From the NCBI GenBank assembly GCA_947500035.1, contig CANMQP010000004.1, positions 1 through 64,000 of the forward strand: a DNA stretch of 64,000 bases, given 5' to 3'. Each line of letters begins with the position of its first letter. Position 1 is the first letter of the stretch. Made by a program: the position numbers and the translations under genes. This stretch comes from an uncultured Kiloniellaceae bacterium. GTDB taxonomy: Bacteria > Pseudomonadota > Alphaproteobacteria > Kiloniellales > Kiloniellaceae. Positions 1 through 7,536 of this stretch are shown here, piece after piece. The notes beneath the pieces are model-generated. The model saw only the letters and a list, made by a program, of their open reading frames with translations. It did no database searches and was not told the DNA's origin.

Positions 1-1
1 G

Positions 2-61
2 AAGCCCGTCGCCGTCGCGGGCATCGACCCCAAGGACATGCGGCCCCAGCCTTCTTTGTAA
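2..61 (+). CDS. C-terminal end of a truncated gene, product unknown
   Basis: Only the last 19 codons are in the window; frame 2 stays open from the window edge to a TAA at 59-61 and ends in KDMRPQPSL. Codon use is GC-rich at third positions as in real genes here, and a strong terminator hairpin follows 42 bases later, so I read this as the end of a real rightward gene. The fragment is too short to assign a family. Confidence 0.5.
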   Translation, partial: KPVAVAGIDPKDMRPQPSL

Positions 62-100
62 GGCGCCTTCTCTCTAAGGGGGCTATCCGTATAGACGAGA

Positions 101-137
101 AAACGAAGGCGGGAGAAATCCCGCCTTCGTGCTTTTA
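101..137 (+). terminator. Rho-independent terminator, first of a near-identical pair
   Basis: CGAAGGCGGG at 104-113 pairs perfectly with CCCGCCTTCG at 120-129 around a 6-base loop, followed by TGCTTTT. A-rich bases precede it, so it can also act on leftward transcripts. It sits behind the truncated gene ending at 61. An almost identical hairpin occurs at 1831-1867. Confidence 0.8.
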
Positions 138-357
138 GAAACAATTCCGCTGAAAGCCAAAACACTGACTGGCAGCCCTTCGCCTGAGGCCAACATCTTC
201 GTTCAGAGCGCAAGTCTTCAGGTGCGAACAACATGTCTCCTCCTGCCCGACTGATCCTGAGAGTCTTTGGCGTTGCAAAGGATGCTTTCCTCTGCAGATC
301 GAGATCCGGTCGCTGTCACCAATGACGGTGGCGGACGCGCCGCAGTCGATGCTTTGG

Positions 358-966
358 TTACGCCACTTTTTGTTCCGATACCGAGAAGACCTTTGCACCA
401 ATGGTGTGGGCGGCGTCCATGAGTGATTTCGGATCTTGCGTTTCGGAATCCAGTAGAAGCTCTGAGGTTTTTACGGGCGCACCACAATAGTCAAAGATGC
501 CGTGGTCGATCTGCGTCTTCATCGCACCAAAATATCCGTGCCGCGCATAGGTTCGTTCGCTTGCGCCACCAATTGCGATCAAGTGAACCGGGAGGTGCTG
601 AAGGTTTTTTTTCAGCTTGAGGTCTGGAGCTTCATCGTAAGCCCATCCATTGGCAAAAACCCGATCTATCCAGCCTTTCAAAAGCGCCGGCATAGACCAC
701 CAGTAAACGGGATACACAAGTACAAGAGCGTCGGCGCGATCGATCCTGTCTTGCTCCGCGGTGACATCGGCCGAAGGAGACGATGCGCGCAGGTGAGCGG
801 CGATATCCGATGAAGTAAACCTCGGATCAAATCCCTCTGCGGCCAGGTCGGCGATTTCAAAGGAATGTCTATGATCCGAATCGACGATCCCTTCCGCAAC
901 GTGAGCGGCGATGCTGCGCGTCCTGGATTTGGGATCGGGGTGGGCAACGACGATGAGCGCATGCAT
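358..966 (-). CDS. NAD(P)H-dependent flavodoxin-fold oxidoreductase (KefF/MdaB-like quinone reductase)
   Basis: A 202-residue member of the flavodoxin-like NAD(P)H:quinone oxidoreductase family, which binds FMN or FAD and makes two-electron reductions of quinones or similar acceptors in the cytoplasm. The N-terminal strand and flavin-phosphate loop read MHALIVVAHPDPKS, and the family hallmark VYPVYWWSMPALLKGWIDR lies around residue 95, followed by a GGASERTY-type loop near residue 140. I start at the ATG at 966, preceded by AAGGAA, rather than at an upstream in-frame codon, because the flavodoxin strand begins there. It is divergent from a TetR regulator with an operator between the two, so substrate-inducible repression is likely. 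Base composition is less GC-rich than the surroundings. The physiological acceptor is unknown. Confidence 0.88.
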   Translation of the reverse strand: MHALIVVAHPDPKSRTRSIAAHVAEGIVDSDHRHSFEIADLAAEGFDPRFTSSDIAAHLRASSPSADVTAEQDRIDRADALVLVYPVYWWSMPALLKGWIDRVFANGWAYDEAPDLKLKKNLQHLPVHLIAIGGASERTYARHGYFGAMKTQIDHGIFDYCGAPVKTSELLLDSETQDPKSLMDAAHTIGAKVFSVSEQKVA

Positions 967-1007
967 GCAAGAATTCCTTCTTACTCGTTGTTTCTTGGGC
1001 AAAAATA

Positions 1008-1038
1008 ATATACTTTTAGTAACTTACTAATGGTATAT
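1008..1038. promoter_or_regulatory. Operator: 31-bp near-perfect inverted repeat between the oxidoreductase and its TetR regulator
   Basis: The inner core TTAGTAA-C-TTACTAA (1016-1030) is a perfect 15-bp palindrome. ATATAC at 1008-1013 and GTATAT at 1033-1038 extend the symmetry at exactly equal distance from the centre; only two positions per arm fail to match. Length and placement, overlapping both divergent promoters, fit a TetR-family dimer or pair of dimers. Confidence 0.75.
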
Positions 1039-1048
1039 AAGATATCAA

Positions 1049-1675
1049 GTGGTCCGAAAAAAATTGAATGGGAAGCCTCCCCGAAGGCAGCGTTTGGCAA
1101 GAGCGGATCGATTTCGCCAGCTTCTTGACGTTGCCTGGAGGATAATTCGAGAGGAAGGAACGGAAGCGCTTACGCTCGGTCGCTTGGCCGAGCAAGCAGG
1201 CGTAACGAAGCCGGTGGTTTACGATCATTTCGGATCGCGGTCCGGGCTGCTTGCCGAACTGTATAAGGAGTACGACGCGCGTCAGAACGCGCTCATGGAG
1301 GCGGCTTTAAAGACAAGCGCCTCGAGCTTGGCGGGCAGAGCCAGAGTCATTGCATCCTCCTATGTCGAATGCGTTCTGCTTCAGGGACGCGAAATTCCGG
1401 GCGTAATTGCCGCGCTTGCCGGGTCCCCGGAACTCGAGGCGATTAAACGCGAATATCAAATCGGGTTCATCGAGAGATGCAGGGCCGCACTTCTTCCTTT
1501 CGCCCGCACAGGTTCGATATCATCGGCTGGGCTCTGGGCAATAATTGGCGCCGCCGAATCTCTCTCTCATGCGGCTACGACCGGCGAACTAACCTCCCTT
1601 CAGGCGCGAGACGAACTTTTCGAGATAATCTACGCAATTGTTGACAGGCCGTCATGCAGCGACGACCACCTGTGA
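1049..1675 (+). CDS. TetR/AcrR family transcriptional regulator
   Basis: A 208-residue one-component regulator. The N-terminal helix-turn-helix is clear (about residues 22-68), with the recognition-helix signature LAEQAGVTKPVVYDHFGSR, followed by a variable helical ligand-binding domain. The start is a GTG at 1049; there is no in-frame ATG nearby. A basic stretch (RKKLNGKPPRRQR) precedes the HTH. It lies 82 bases from the divergent oxidoreductase and probably represses both genes through the palindrome at 1008-1038. The inducer is unknown. The C-terminal domain shows no recognisable ligand motif. Confidence 0.88.
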   Translation: MVRKKLNGKPPRRQRLARADRFRQLLDVAWRIIREEGTEALTLGRLAEQAGVTKPVVYDHFGSRSGLLAELYKEYDARQNALMEAALKTSASSLAGRARVIASSYVECVLLQGREIPGVIAALAGSPELEAIKREYQIGFIERCRAALLPFARTGSISSAGLWAIIGAAESLSHAATTGELTSLQARDELFEIIYAIVDRPSCSDDHL

Positions 1676-1830
1676 TTCCGGGGGGCGATGTAGCGACCAT
1701 CATCCAGTGTCCCGTTGAATCTAGTGTGATTCAGCACCAGGTGGGCGAAGCCTTCCGCCGCGACGCTATTCTGAGGGCGCCTTCTCGCCAAAGAGGCCGG
1801 GCCCAAAAGCTGCCCACAGCAGCGACGATA

Positions 1831-1867
1831 AAAACGAAGGCGGGATCCCTCCCGCCTTCGTGCTTTT
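1831..1867. terminator. Rho-independent terminator, second of the pair
   Basis: CGAAGGCGGGA at 1835-1845 pairs with TCCCGCCTTCG at 1850-1860 around TCCC, followed by TGCTTTTT. With A-residues on the left it can work in both directions. Stem sequence and tail are the same as in the hairpin at 101-137, with a different loop. Confidence 0.8.
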
Positions 1868-2169
1868 TGAAGCACAGCTTCCAAACAACCCCCATTCCAA
1901 ATCTGAGTCCGCAACAGGACTCGCCGGAACAACTGAGCGTGATATTTAAAACGCGGCCTTGGAATATCGGACCCTCGCACCAAGTTAACCTTTCAAGACC
2001 CCATGACACGCTGCGAGGCCCATGAACTGAACCGCGTACGCCCATGCATGCCGTCCAGAATGTTGCCGCCCGGCGCAGCGCCGGGGTCTAAGCCATTCGA
2101 GCGCGCCCGGAGCTTTACGCCCATCCCCTCGCCATAGCCATCGGCAGTTTGTCGACTCCGGTCCCGGGT

Positions 2170-2191
2170 CTGTTGAGCCGAAGCTCAACAG
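2170..2191 (+). promoter_or_regulatory. Perfect 9-bp hairpin in the leader of the molybdenum hydroxylase genes
   Basis: CTGTTGAGC (2170-2178), loop CGAA, GCTCAACAG (2183-2191), ending 38 bases before the start codon at 2230. No U-run follows directly, so it is either an mRNA-stabilising leader stem or an operator rather than a terminator. Confidence 0.45.
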
Positions 2192-2229
2192 GTTCTGGTT
2201 GTCCCTTTCCCGACACTCAGGAGACTTCG

Positions 2230-2682
2230 ATGATCCGATTGAACGTCAACGATGAAGAGATCGAGACCGATGCGGAGCCGGATACGGCGCTATTGTGGGT
2301 GCTGCGCGAGCATCTCGGCCTGACCGGCACCAAATTCGGCTGCGGCGCGGGCATGTGCGGCGCCTGTACAGTCCATATCGACGGCGTACCGTCCTTTTCC
2401 TGCCTGACCTCCATCGACAGCCTTGAAGGCGCGAAGGTCACCACGATCGAGGGGCTGTCCCCGGATGGGGACCATCCGCTGCAGCGCGCCTGGATCGCCG
2501 AACAGGTTCCCCAGTGCGGCTACTGCCAGTCGGGCCAGATCATGCGCGCCGCCGCCCTTCTGGAGGAAAACGACAGTCCTGAACGCGCGGAAATCCTCGA
2601 CTACATGAGCCCGAACCTTTGCCGCTGCGGAACTTACAACCGCATCGTCAAAGCCGTTCAGCGCGCCGCCCGGGAGGTGTGA
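2230..2682 (+). CDS. iorA: (2Fe-2S)-binding small subunit of a molybdenum hydroxylase (isoquinoline 1-oxidoreductase alpha-like)
   Basis: A 150-residue electron-transfer subunit of the xanthine dehydrogenase family. The plant-type [2Fe-2S] site is C38, C43, C46 and C58 ([16 protein letters not shown]), and the second cluster uses C96, C99, C131 and C133 (CGYCQSG and [10 protein letters not shown]). I chose the ATG at 2230, preceded by CAGGAGA, over a longer frame beginning at 2149 because family members start at this point. It is followed after one base by the large subunit. Two-subunit enzymes of this kind hydroxylate N-heterocycles or aldehydes and lack an FAD subunit; no cytochrome subunit is adjacent. 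The true substrate cannot be read from sequence. Confidence 0.9.
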   Translation: MIRLNVNDEEIETDAEPDTALLWVLREHLGLTGTKFGCGAGMCGACTVHIDGVPSFSCLTSIDSLEGAKVTTIEGLSPDGDHPLQRAWIAEQVPQCGYCQSGQIMRAAALLEENDSPERAEILDYMSPNLCRCGTYNRIVKAVQRAAREV

Positions 2683-2683
2683 G

Positions 2684-4915
2684 ATGCAAAACCCTTCAGC
2701 CACACCACCCGAAGCGCTTGCACCGCTCACCCGCCGGCGGTTCCTGCAATCCGCTTCCGCCCTGACCTTTGCCATTGGGAGCGCCGGCCTCGTGACCGTC
2801 TCTCGGGCGGGCGCAAGTGAGACCACACAAGAAGACGCCGGAACCGAGATCACGGCCTGGGTGCGGATTGACACGGACGACCGTGTGCATCTGGTCTTTC
2901 CCTCGACCGAAATGGGCCAGGGTAGCTCAACCGCGTTACCGCTGATCCTCGCCGAGGAGCTCGACGCCGACTGGGACAAGGTGGAGATCGATCAGCTCGA
3001 CCGGGACGACCGGAGCTTCGGCAATCCGATCTTCGGGAATATTCTCTACACGGCGGGCAGTACCGCCGTATACGGCTATTTCGACAGCCTGCGGATCGCG
3101 GGCGCCCAGGCCCGGCGGATTCTCATGCGTGCGGCCGCCAGGTCCTGGGACGTGCCGGTCGCGGAAGTGACGACAGAACCCGGAGCCGTTCTGCACGAAG
3201 CTTCGGCCCGGCGCATGAGCTTCGGTGAGATCGCAGCCCTGCCCATAGACGATCTCTCGGTGCCCGAGGTGACCGAGGCAGATCTGAAACCCGCGTCCAG
3301 CTTCCGCCTCATCGGATCTGATTTGCCGCGCCGCGACATTCCGGCCAAAAGTACGGGACGTGAGACCTACGCCATCGACGTTCAGGTTCCGGACATGCTG
3401 TTCGCGGCCGTGCTGCGCGCGCCCGTTGAGGGCGTCAGCGCCGCCGGGATCGAGGACAGCGAGAGCCTGGCCGTCCCGGGGGTCCTGCGCGTCCTCACTC
3501 TGCCGGAGGGGATCGCCGTAGTCGCCGAGCGTCTGGAAGCGGCCCTCGCGGGCAAAGACCGCCTGCAGGTCGACTGGACAGGCGCGACAGGCGTGCTGGC
3601 GTCCGACAGCGAGGCGACGCTCTCGGATTATTCAGCGGCCCTGAAGAACCCGACAGCCGAGCGTGCGGTCTGGAGCGAGACCGGCGACGCGGACAGGGCC
3701 ATCGCCGCCGCCGATCGGATTGTCGAAGCGGAGTATCTCTCCGACTACGCCTATCATGCGCAGATCGAACCCATGGCCGCCGTGGCCTCGGTGGACCCGG
3801 ACGGCTTGGGGGCCGAGGTCTGGGTCGGGACGCAGACCCAGACCTGGACTACGCGGACCATCACCGAGACTCTGGGAACGACCGCGGACCGCGTGCGGCT
3901 CCATGCCATGACCATGGGCGGCAGCTTCGGGCGGCGCACGGCTTTGCAACAGGAATATGTCAGCGATGCGCTGCTCATCTCGAAAGAAATGGGTCGCCCG
4001 GTCAAACTGATCTGGACACGGGAGGACGACGTCAAGAACGGACGCCTGCGGCCCGCGGCTGCGCAGCGCCTCCGGGCCGGCCTGACCGCCGACGGCGCGC
4101 TGTCCGGCTGGGAACACCGGGTCGCCACGCCCTCGGTAATCGCCTATTTCAACGCGCTGCGCTGGGAACAGGTGCGTCCCAAGGACATCGTCTCCATGCG
4201 CGGCTCGGAGAGCCAGTTCTACGGCTTTGCCGACATGCGCGCGGAACACGTCCTGACCGGGCGCCATGCGCGCCTGGCACCCTGGCGCGGGATCGGCGCC
4301 AGCTATACAAGCTTTGCCGCCGAGGCTTTCATGGACGAATTGGCCCTAGAGGCGCGCAGCAATCCCATCGACTTTCGCATGGCTCTGCTAGCCTCGAATC
4401 CGCGCGGACAAAGGCTCCTGAAGCGAGTCGCCGAGATGGCGGATTGGAGCCGCCCGCGTGATCAAACCGCGCTGGGTGTTTCCTTCGCCGGCTACGGCGA
4501 TTCCATGGCCGCGGGCATCGCTGAAATCGCGCTGGAGCGGGAGAGCGGGATCATCACGGTCCAGCGCTTCTGGACCGCCGTCGATGCCGGCCTGATCGTG
4601 TCGCCGGACAACGCCCTGGCCCAGATCGAGGGCGGTATCGTTTTCGGGCTGAGCAGCAGCCTCAAGGAGCGCATCACCATCAGCGGCGGCGAGGTCGAGC
4701 AGTCGAACTATTACGACTACGAGATCCTGCGGGCCAACGAAGTACCGGAGATCGAAATCCATCTGGAACGAAGCGAGGCGCGGCCTACCGGAATCGGGGA
4801 AGTCGGAACCCCGATGGTCGCCGCCGCGGTCGCAAACGCCTTCCATGCGCTAACCGGGAAACGCTTGCGGCATCTTCCCTTCATCCCGGATAGGGTCCAG
4901 GCGGCCTTGGCCTAG
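2684..4915 (+). CDS. iorB: Molybdopterin-binding large subunit, Tat-exported (isoquinoline 1-oxidoreductase beta-like)
   Basis: A 743-residue xanthine-dehydrogenase-family catalytic subunit binding molybdenum cofactor, of the usual length for the IorB group. It opens with a twin-arginine signal (LTRRRFLQSASALTF, residues about 16-45), indicating export to the periplasm already folded. Seen motifs include GGSFGRRTALQQEY for cofactor binding and the C-terminal GIGEVGTPMVAAAVANA with the conserved catalytic-type Glu. It forms a two-gene operon with the [2Fe-2S] subunit one base upstream, which travels as a passenger in the Tat complex. It ends directly on a GATCA pentamer tandem array. The substrate is unknown: aldehyde or N-heteroaromatic. 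Confidence 0.9.
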   Translation: MQNPSATPPEALAPLTRRRFLQSASALTFAIGSAGLVTVSRAGASETTQEDAGTEITAWVRIDTDDRVHLVFPSTEMGQGSSTALPLILAEELDADWDKVEIDQLDRDDRSFGNPIFGNILYTAGSTAVYGYFDSLRIAGAQARRILMRAAARSWDVPVAEVTTEPGAVLHEASARRMSFGEIAALPIDDLSVPEVTEADLKPASSFRLIGSDLPRRDIPAKSTGRETYAIDVQVPDMLFAAVLRAPVEGVSAAGIEDSESLAVPGVLRVLTLPEGIAVVAERLEAALAGKDRLQVDWTGATGVLASDSEATLSDYSAALKNPTAERAVWSETGDADRAIAAADRIVEAEYLSDYAYHAQIEPMAAVASVDPDGLGAEVWVGTQTQTWTTRTITETLGTTADRVRLHAMTMGGSFGRRTALQQEYVSDALLISKEMGRPVKLIWTREDDVKNGRLRPAAAQRLRAGLTADGALSGWEHRVATPSVIAYFNALRWEQVRPKDIVSMRGSESQFYGFADMRAEHVLTGRHARLAPWRGIGASYTSFAAEAFMDELALEARSNPIDFRMALLASNPRGQRLLKRVAEMADWSRPRDQTALGVSFAGYGDSMAAGIAEIALERESGIITVQRFWTAVDAGLIVSPDNALAQIEGGIVFGLSSSLKERITISGGEVEQSNYYDYEILRANEVPEIEIHLERSEARPTGIGEVGTPMVAAAVANAFHALTGKRLRHLPFIPDRVQAALA

Positions 4916-4950
4916 ATCAGATCAGATCAGATCAGATCAAGTTTAGATGG
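4915..4950. repeat. (GATCA)5 tandem array fused to a half copy of the dispersed palindromic repeat
   Basis: GATCA is repeated five times at 4915-4939, immediately followed by AGTTTAGATGGAGT. The last two units plus this tail match the reverse complement of the right half of the 61-bp repeat at 6781-6841. The array starts within the stop codon of the large subunit gene. Confidence 0.75.
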
Positions 4951-5033
4951 AGTAGTGGCGCGCTGTCTCATCCCGTTGGGACAGTGCGCCGGGTTCGACC
5001 GAGCGATGTGCCGGTTGCCGTTTGTCTTCGGAC

Positions 5034-5867
5034 CTACGCGCTGTCGAGATGCAAACCGGCCACGAAACGCAGCATGTCGTCTTTCGGCTGATCGGACACC
5101 AGGGCGTAAACCAGCTCACCGTCCTGCCAGATCAGGTTGCGGTAGTTCTCAACGGCAAAGCTGGCGATCTCCCGGCTGGCCTCGGGCTCCCAGGTCCCCT
5201 TCGGAATCTCCAGATCCTCACCGGTCATGACATAGAGGGAAATCCGCGCAGCGTTTCTTTCGTACATCAAAGCTGAGAGCCGCCGGTTGAGGAAATAGCA
5301 GAGGCGGCTGCCGACCAGGCGGTAGCCGTCGATCTCGGCCCCCTTCAAAGGCAGGCGGAAATCCACCTTGCCCTGAAACCATTTTTTCAGCGCGACGGGA
5401 TCCGTCGCGGCCATATCGAGCGGGCGCTCGCTGACCTTGAAGGTGATAAAGTCGTTGACCGGTTCGACGATCAGGGGATTCTTGCCACCGAAGCGGCTCC
5501 AAAAAGGTGATGAGAGCCCAACTCCCAGCATCAGCAACACACCTGCTGCAATGCCCATGCTCCGGCGGCGCCCGAAACGGGACGCGCTCCAGGCGGGATC
5601 AGCCGCATCGTCATCCCGCTCCGGCGCATCCCGATCCATCGTGGAAACCGACGTCATGACCTTGCCCCAAAGATCCTCCGGCGCCCGCTCCTCCTGGCGA
5701 AGCGCTTTGAGTTGACGGTCCGTCGTTTTCAGGGCCGCCAGTGCGCCCCGGCAGACCGCGCAGCTCTCAAGGTGCGCTTCGATGAGCGTGGTTTCCTGAG
5801 GCGACAGCTCGCCGTCGGCGTAGGCCGATAGAGCATCGCTGAGTTTATCGCAGTTTGAATTCACCAT
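5034..5867 (-). CDS. Zinc-finger anti-sigma factor, membrane anchored
   Basis: A 277-residue protein with an N-terminal anti-sigma zinc-finger: H32-x3-C36-x2-C39 (HLESCAVC) following an ADGELSP-type helix, as in the ZAS/HC2 family that binds ECF sigma factors. A single hydrophobic segment at about residues 104-121 should anchor it in the inner membrane, leaving a periplasmic C-terminal domain of about 150 residues that would sense the signal. It is co-directional with the sigma factor, three bases apart, and almost certainly sequesters it. The periplasmic sensor domain is not one I recognise, so the inducing stress is unknown. Confidence 0.88.
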   Translation of the reverse strand: MVNSNCDKLSDALSAYADGELSPQETTLIEAHLESCAVCRGALAALKTTDRQLKALRQEERAPEDLWGKVMTSVSTMDRDAPERDDDAADPAWSASRFGRRRSMGIAAGVLLMLGVGLSSPFWSRFGGKNPLIVEPVNDFITFKVSERPLDMAATDPVALKKWFQGKVDFRLPLKGAEIDGYRLVGSRLCYFLNRRLSALMYERNAARISLYVMTGEDLEIPKGTWEPEASREIASFAVENYRNLIWQDGELVYALVSDQPKDDMLRFVAGLHLDSA

Positions 5868-5870
5868 TCT

Positions 5871-6548
5871 CTAGTCGCTTTCTCTGGCACTCTCTGCGGA
5901 ACGCCGCTGCGTCGCCCCCTTTGCCGCGCCGGAAGCCTGGCCCGGGTCATTCCCTGCAAACCGACTCAGGTCTTTTTGCAAGGCCTGCCGGCCCCGGCTC
6001 AGCCGCGAGCGCACCGTGCCGATGGGACAGCCCACCACCTGGGCAATTTCCGCATAGGAAAACTCCTCGAAAATCGCCAGATGCACGACGATGCGGAGCT
6101 CGGACGGTAAAGCCTCGACCGCACTCAGCGCCGCAGTCCGGAAATCCTTCTGCTGAAGATCCCGCTCCGGATCGCTTGCCACCGTCCCGGGAAAGGGCAG
6201 CACGGTGCCCGCCCCTTCCAGCCCAGTGGCCTTCGATCCGCTAGACCCGGCTTCACCACTCAGGGTTCCGGCCGGGAGCTCTCCCGGGTCCATCACCAGC
6301 GGTTCGGGCCGTGCCCGGCGCCGGTCTATAGAGGTGTTGGTCATGATCTTAAAGATCCACGCCCGGTAGTTTGTCCCATCTTCGTATCGATGCAGCGCGC
6401 GAAAGGCCTTCAGACAGGTGTCCTGCACCAGATCCTCCGCAGCCTGCGGTTCATGGGTCATGCGCAAGGCCGTGCGGTAGAGGCTGTCGAGTAAGGGCCG
6501 CGTCATTGCTTCGAACGCTTCCTGCCTCGCGTGCAGCGTCATGGCCAT
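5871..6548 (-). CDS. ECF-type RNA polymerase sigma factor
   Basis: About 225 residues with region 2 (AEDLVQDTCLKAFRALHRY and the -10 recognition stretch YRAWIFKIMTNTSIDRRR) and region 4 (FSYAEIAQVVGCPIGTVRSR) joined by an acidic, Ser/Gly-rich linker longer than usual (about residues 95-135). There is no region 1 or 3, as expected for the extracytoplasmic-function class. A TTG at 6575 would give a longer form; I prefer the ATG at 6548, which has GGAG nine bases upstream. The next gene is its anti-sigma factor. The target regulon is unknown, and I could not assign a numbered ECF group. Confidence 0.9.
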   Translation of the reverse strand: MAMTLHARQEAFEAMTRPLLDSLYRTALRMTHEPQAAEDLVQDTCLKAFRALHRYEDGTNYRAWIFKIMTNTSIDRRRARPEPLVMDPGELPAGTLSGEAGSSGSKATGLEGAGTVLPFPGTVASDPERDLQQKDFRTAALSAVEALPSELRIVVHLAIFEEFSYAEIAQVVGCPIGTVRSRLSRGRQALQKDLSRFAGNDPGQASGAAKGATQRRSAESARESD

Positions 6549-6660
6549 CCCAATTTGCTCCAGGTCATTTATCAACGTCGGCTTAAGACCGGCGCCGCCT
6601 CGGCTGATTTGACCTTGTTATACCAAAGGGCACGAATAACGACCCTCGGTATTACCTGCT

Positions 6661-6688
6661 ATAACGAGGCCGCCCGAAAAGAGTTCAC
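6661..6688 (-). promoter_or_regulatory. Candidate ECF-type autoregulatory promoter
   Basis: Read leftward, GTGAACTC (6688-6681) and CGTTAT (6666-6661) are separated by about 14 bases, resembling the GGAAC...CGTT pattern of many ECF promoters, roughly 110 bases upstream of the sigma gene start. Autoregulation is usual for these operons. Similarity is partial. Confidence 0.3.
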
Positions 6689-6780
6689 GGATTTTCCTGC
6701 AAAATCGCCAAAACCGCCAGCGCGTAACGGTTAAGAAACCCCGTGAATGAAAAACCGGATAACAAAAAAGCCCACCGCTA

Positions 6781-6841
6781 GATCAGATTCATAAGTCCGA
6801 TCAATCGCCTTCGGCGACTCCATCTAAACTTGATCTGATCT
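6781..6841. repeat. 61-bp imperfect palindromic dispersed repeat, copy A
   Basis: Begins GATCAGATTC and ends TTGATCTGATCT, with CGCCTTCGGCG at the centre, so it can fold into one long imperfect hairpin. It aligns over its whole 61 bases, without gaps, with copy B at 56226-56286, and its right half recurs at 4915-4950. It lies downstream of the nitroreductase and could double as its terminator. Confidence 0.75.
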
Positions 6842-6876
6842 TGAGGATGGGCTTAAGAAATCGAAAAGCAGTCTGT

Positions 6877-7482
6877 TCAGGGGACCGGAATAACTTCCGG
6901 ATAGCTCACCGCCGTCGCAAGGTCGGGGCGAACCCGCTCGCTCGGTGCTTCCAGCGCCGTGCCGATGTACATCAGGCCCACGATGTGCTGATCGGCGGGT
7001 ACAGCCAGCGCCTGCTTTACGGCATCGTTATAGGCCGGCCATTCGGTCAGCCACTGGGCAGCGTAACCCATGGCGACCGCGGCGTTCAGCAGGTTCATGC
7101 AGACGGCACCGCAGGAAAGCATCTGCTCGAACTCCGGCACGGAGTGCTCCCGGTTGACGTTGCTGCTGACCACGATCAGAACCGGCGCGCGCTGCGGCCG
7201 CTCGCGCTCGAACTCGATCTGCTTTTCGTTGGCTTCCGGGATGCGCGATGCAAATTCAGCGGCCAGGACGTCACCCAGCATGGCTTGCGCCGGCTTACCC
7301 AGAACCTGAAAGCGCCAGGGGCCGATTTTGCCGTGATCCGGCACGCGAATGGCAGCCTCCAGGATCAGGTCCAGTTCCTCACGGCTCGGCCCGGGCTCGC
7401 CCATGTTTTTCGCAACGACGGAGCGCCGCTTGCGCAGAAGCTCCAGTGTCGGGTTTGCCTCAAGACTCGCTGTGGTATCCAT
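6877..7482 (-). CDS. Nitroreductase family protein (YdjA-like)
   Basis: A 201-residue FMN-dependent, NAD(P)H-using oxidoreductase of the nitroreductase fold. The FMN phosphate-binding start LRKRRSVVAKNMGEP (residues 15-29), the IRVPDHGKIGPWRFQV segment near residue 46, and the C-terminal GLMYIGTA strand are typical of the short YdjA/RutE-like group. Family members reduce nitroaromatics, quinones or enones; the natural substrate is unknown. It is transcribed in the same direction as the ferredoxin-NADP reductase 54 bases upstream, so the pair may form an operon supplying or using flavin reductant. Confidence 0.87.
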   Translation of the reverse strand: MDTTASLEANPTLELLRKRRSVVAKNMGEPGPSREELDLILEAAIRVPDHGKIGPWRFQVLGKPAQAMLGDVLAAEFASRIPEANEKQIEFERERPQRAPVLIVVSSNVNREHSVPEFEQMLSCGAVCMNLLNAAVAMGYAAQWLTEWPAYNDAVKQALAVPADQHIVGLMYIGTALEAPSERVRPDLATAVSYPEVIPVP

Positions 7483-7536
7483 CGTTGCGCCCGCAGTTAC
7501 GTAAGTTCCAGAGGTCTCAAAACTAACACTTCCGCC

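Larger units (their letters stand above)
1676..2229. other. Intergenic region of 554 bases
   Basis: No convincing gene: the open frames here on both strands have no ribosome site and no family features. It contains a terminator at 1831-1867 and a perfect hairpin at 2170-2191. The short stretch GGCGCCTTCTC at 1776-1786 repeats the sequence at 62-72 just after the truncated first gene. Confidence 0.6.

Noticed and set aside
135-487. Overlapping 88-89 residue frames left of the oxidoreductase
   Set aside because: Partly antisense to the oxidoreductase and rich in Arg/Ser/Cys, typical of out-of-frame reading in GC-rich DNA.
1630-2045. Open frames on both strands between the TetR gene and the molybdenum hydroxylase
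   Set aside because: They cross a terminator hairpin, overlap each other, and show no recognisable domain; I looked for transposase remnants and could not support one.
2149-2229. Upstream extension of the (2Fe-2S) subunit
   Set aside because: The added 27 residues include a hairpin and the ribosome site of the ATG at 2230; family members start at MIRLNVN.
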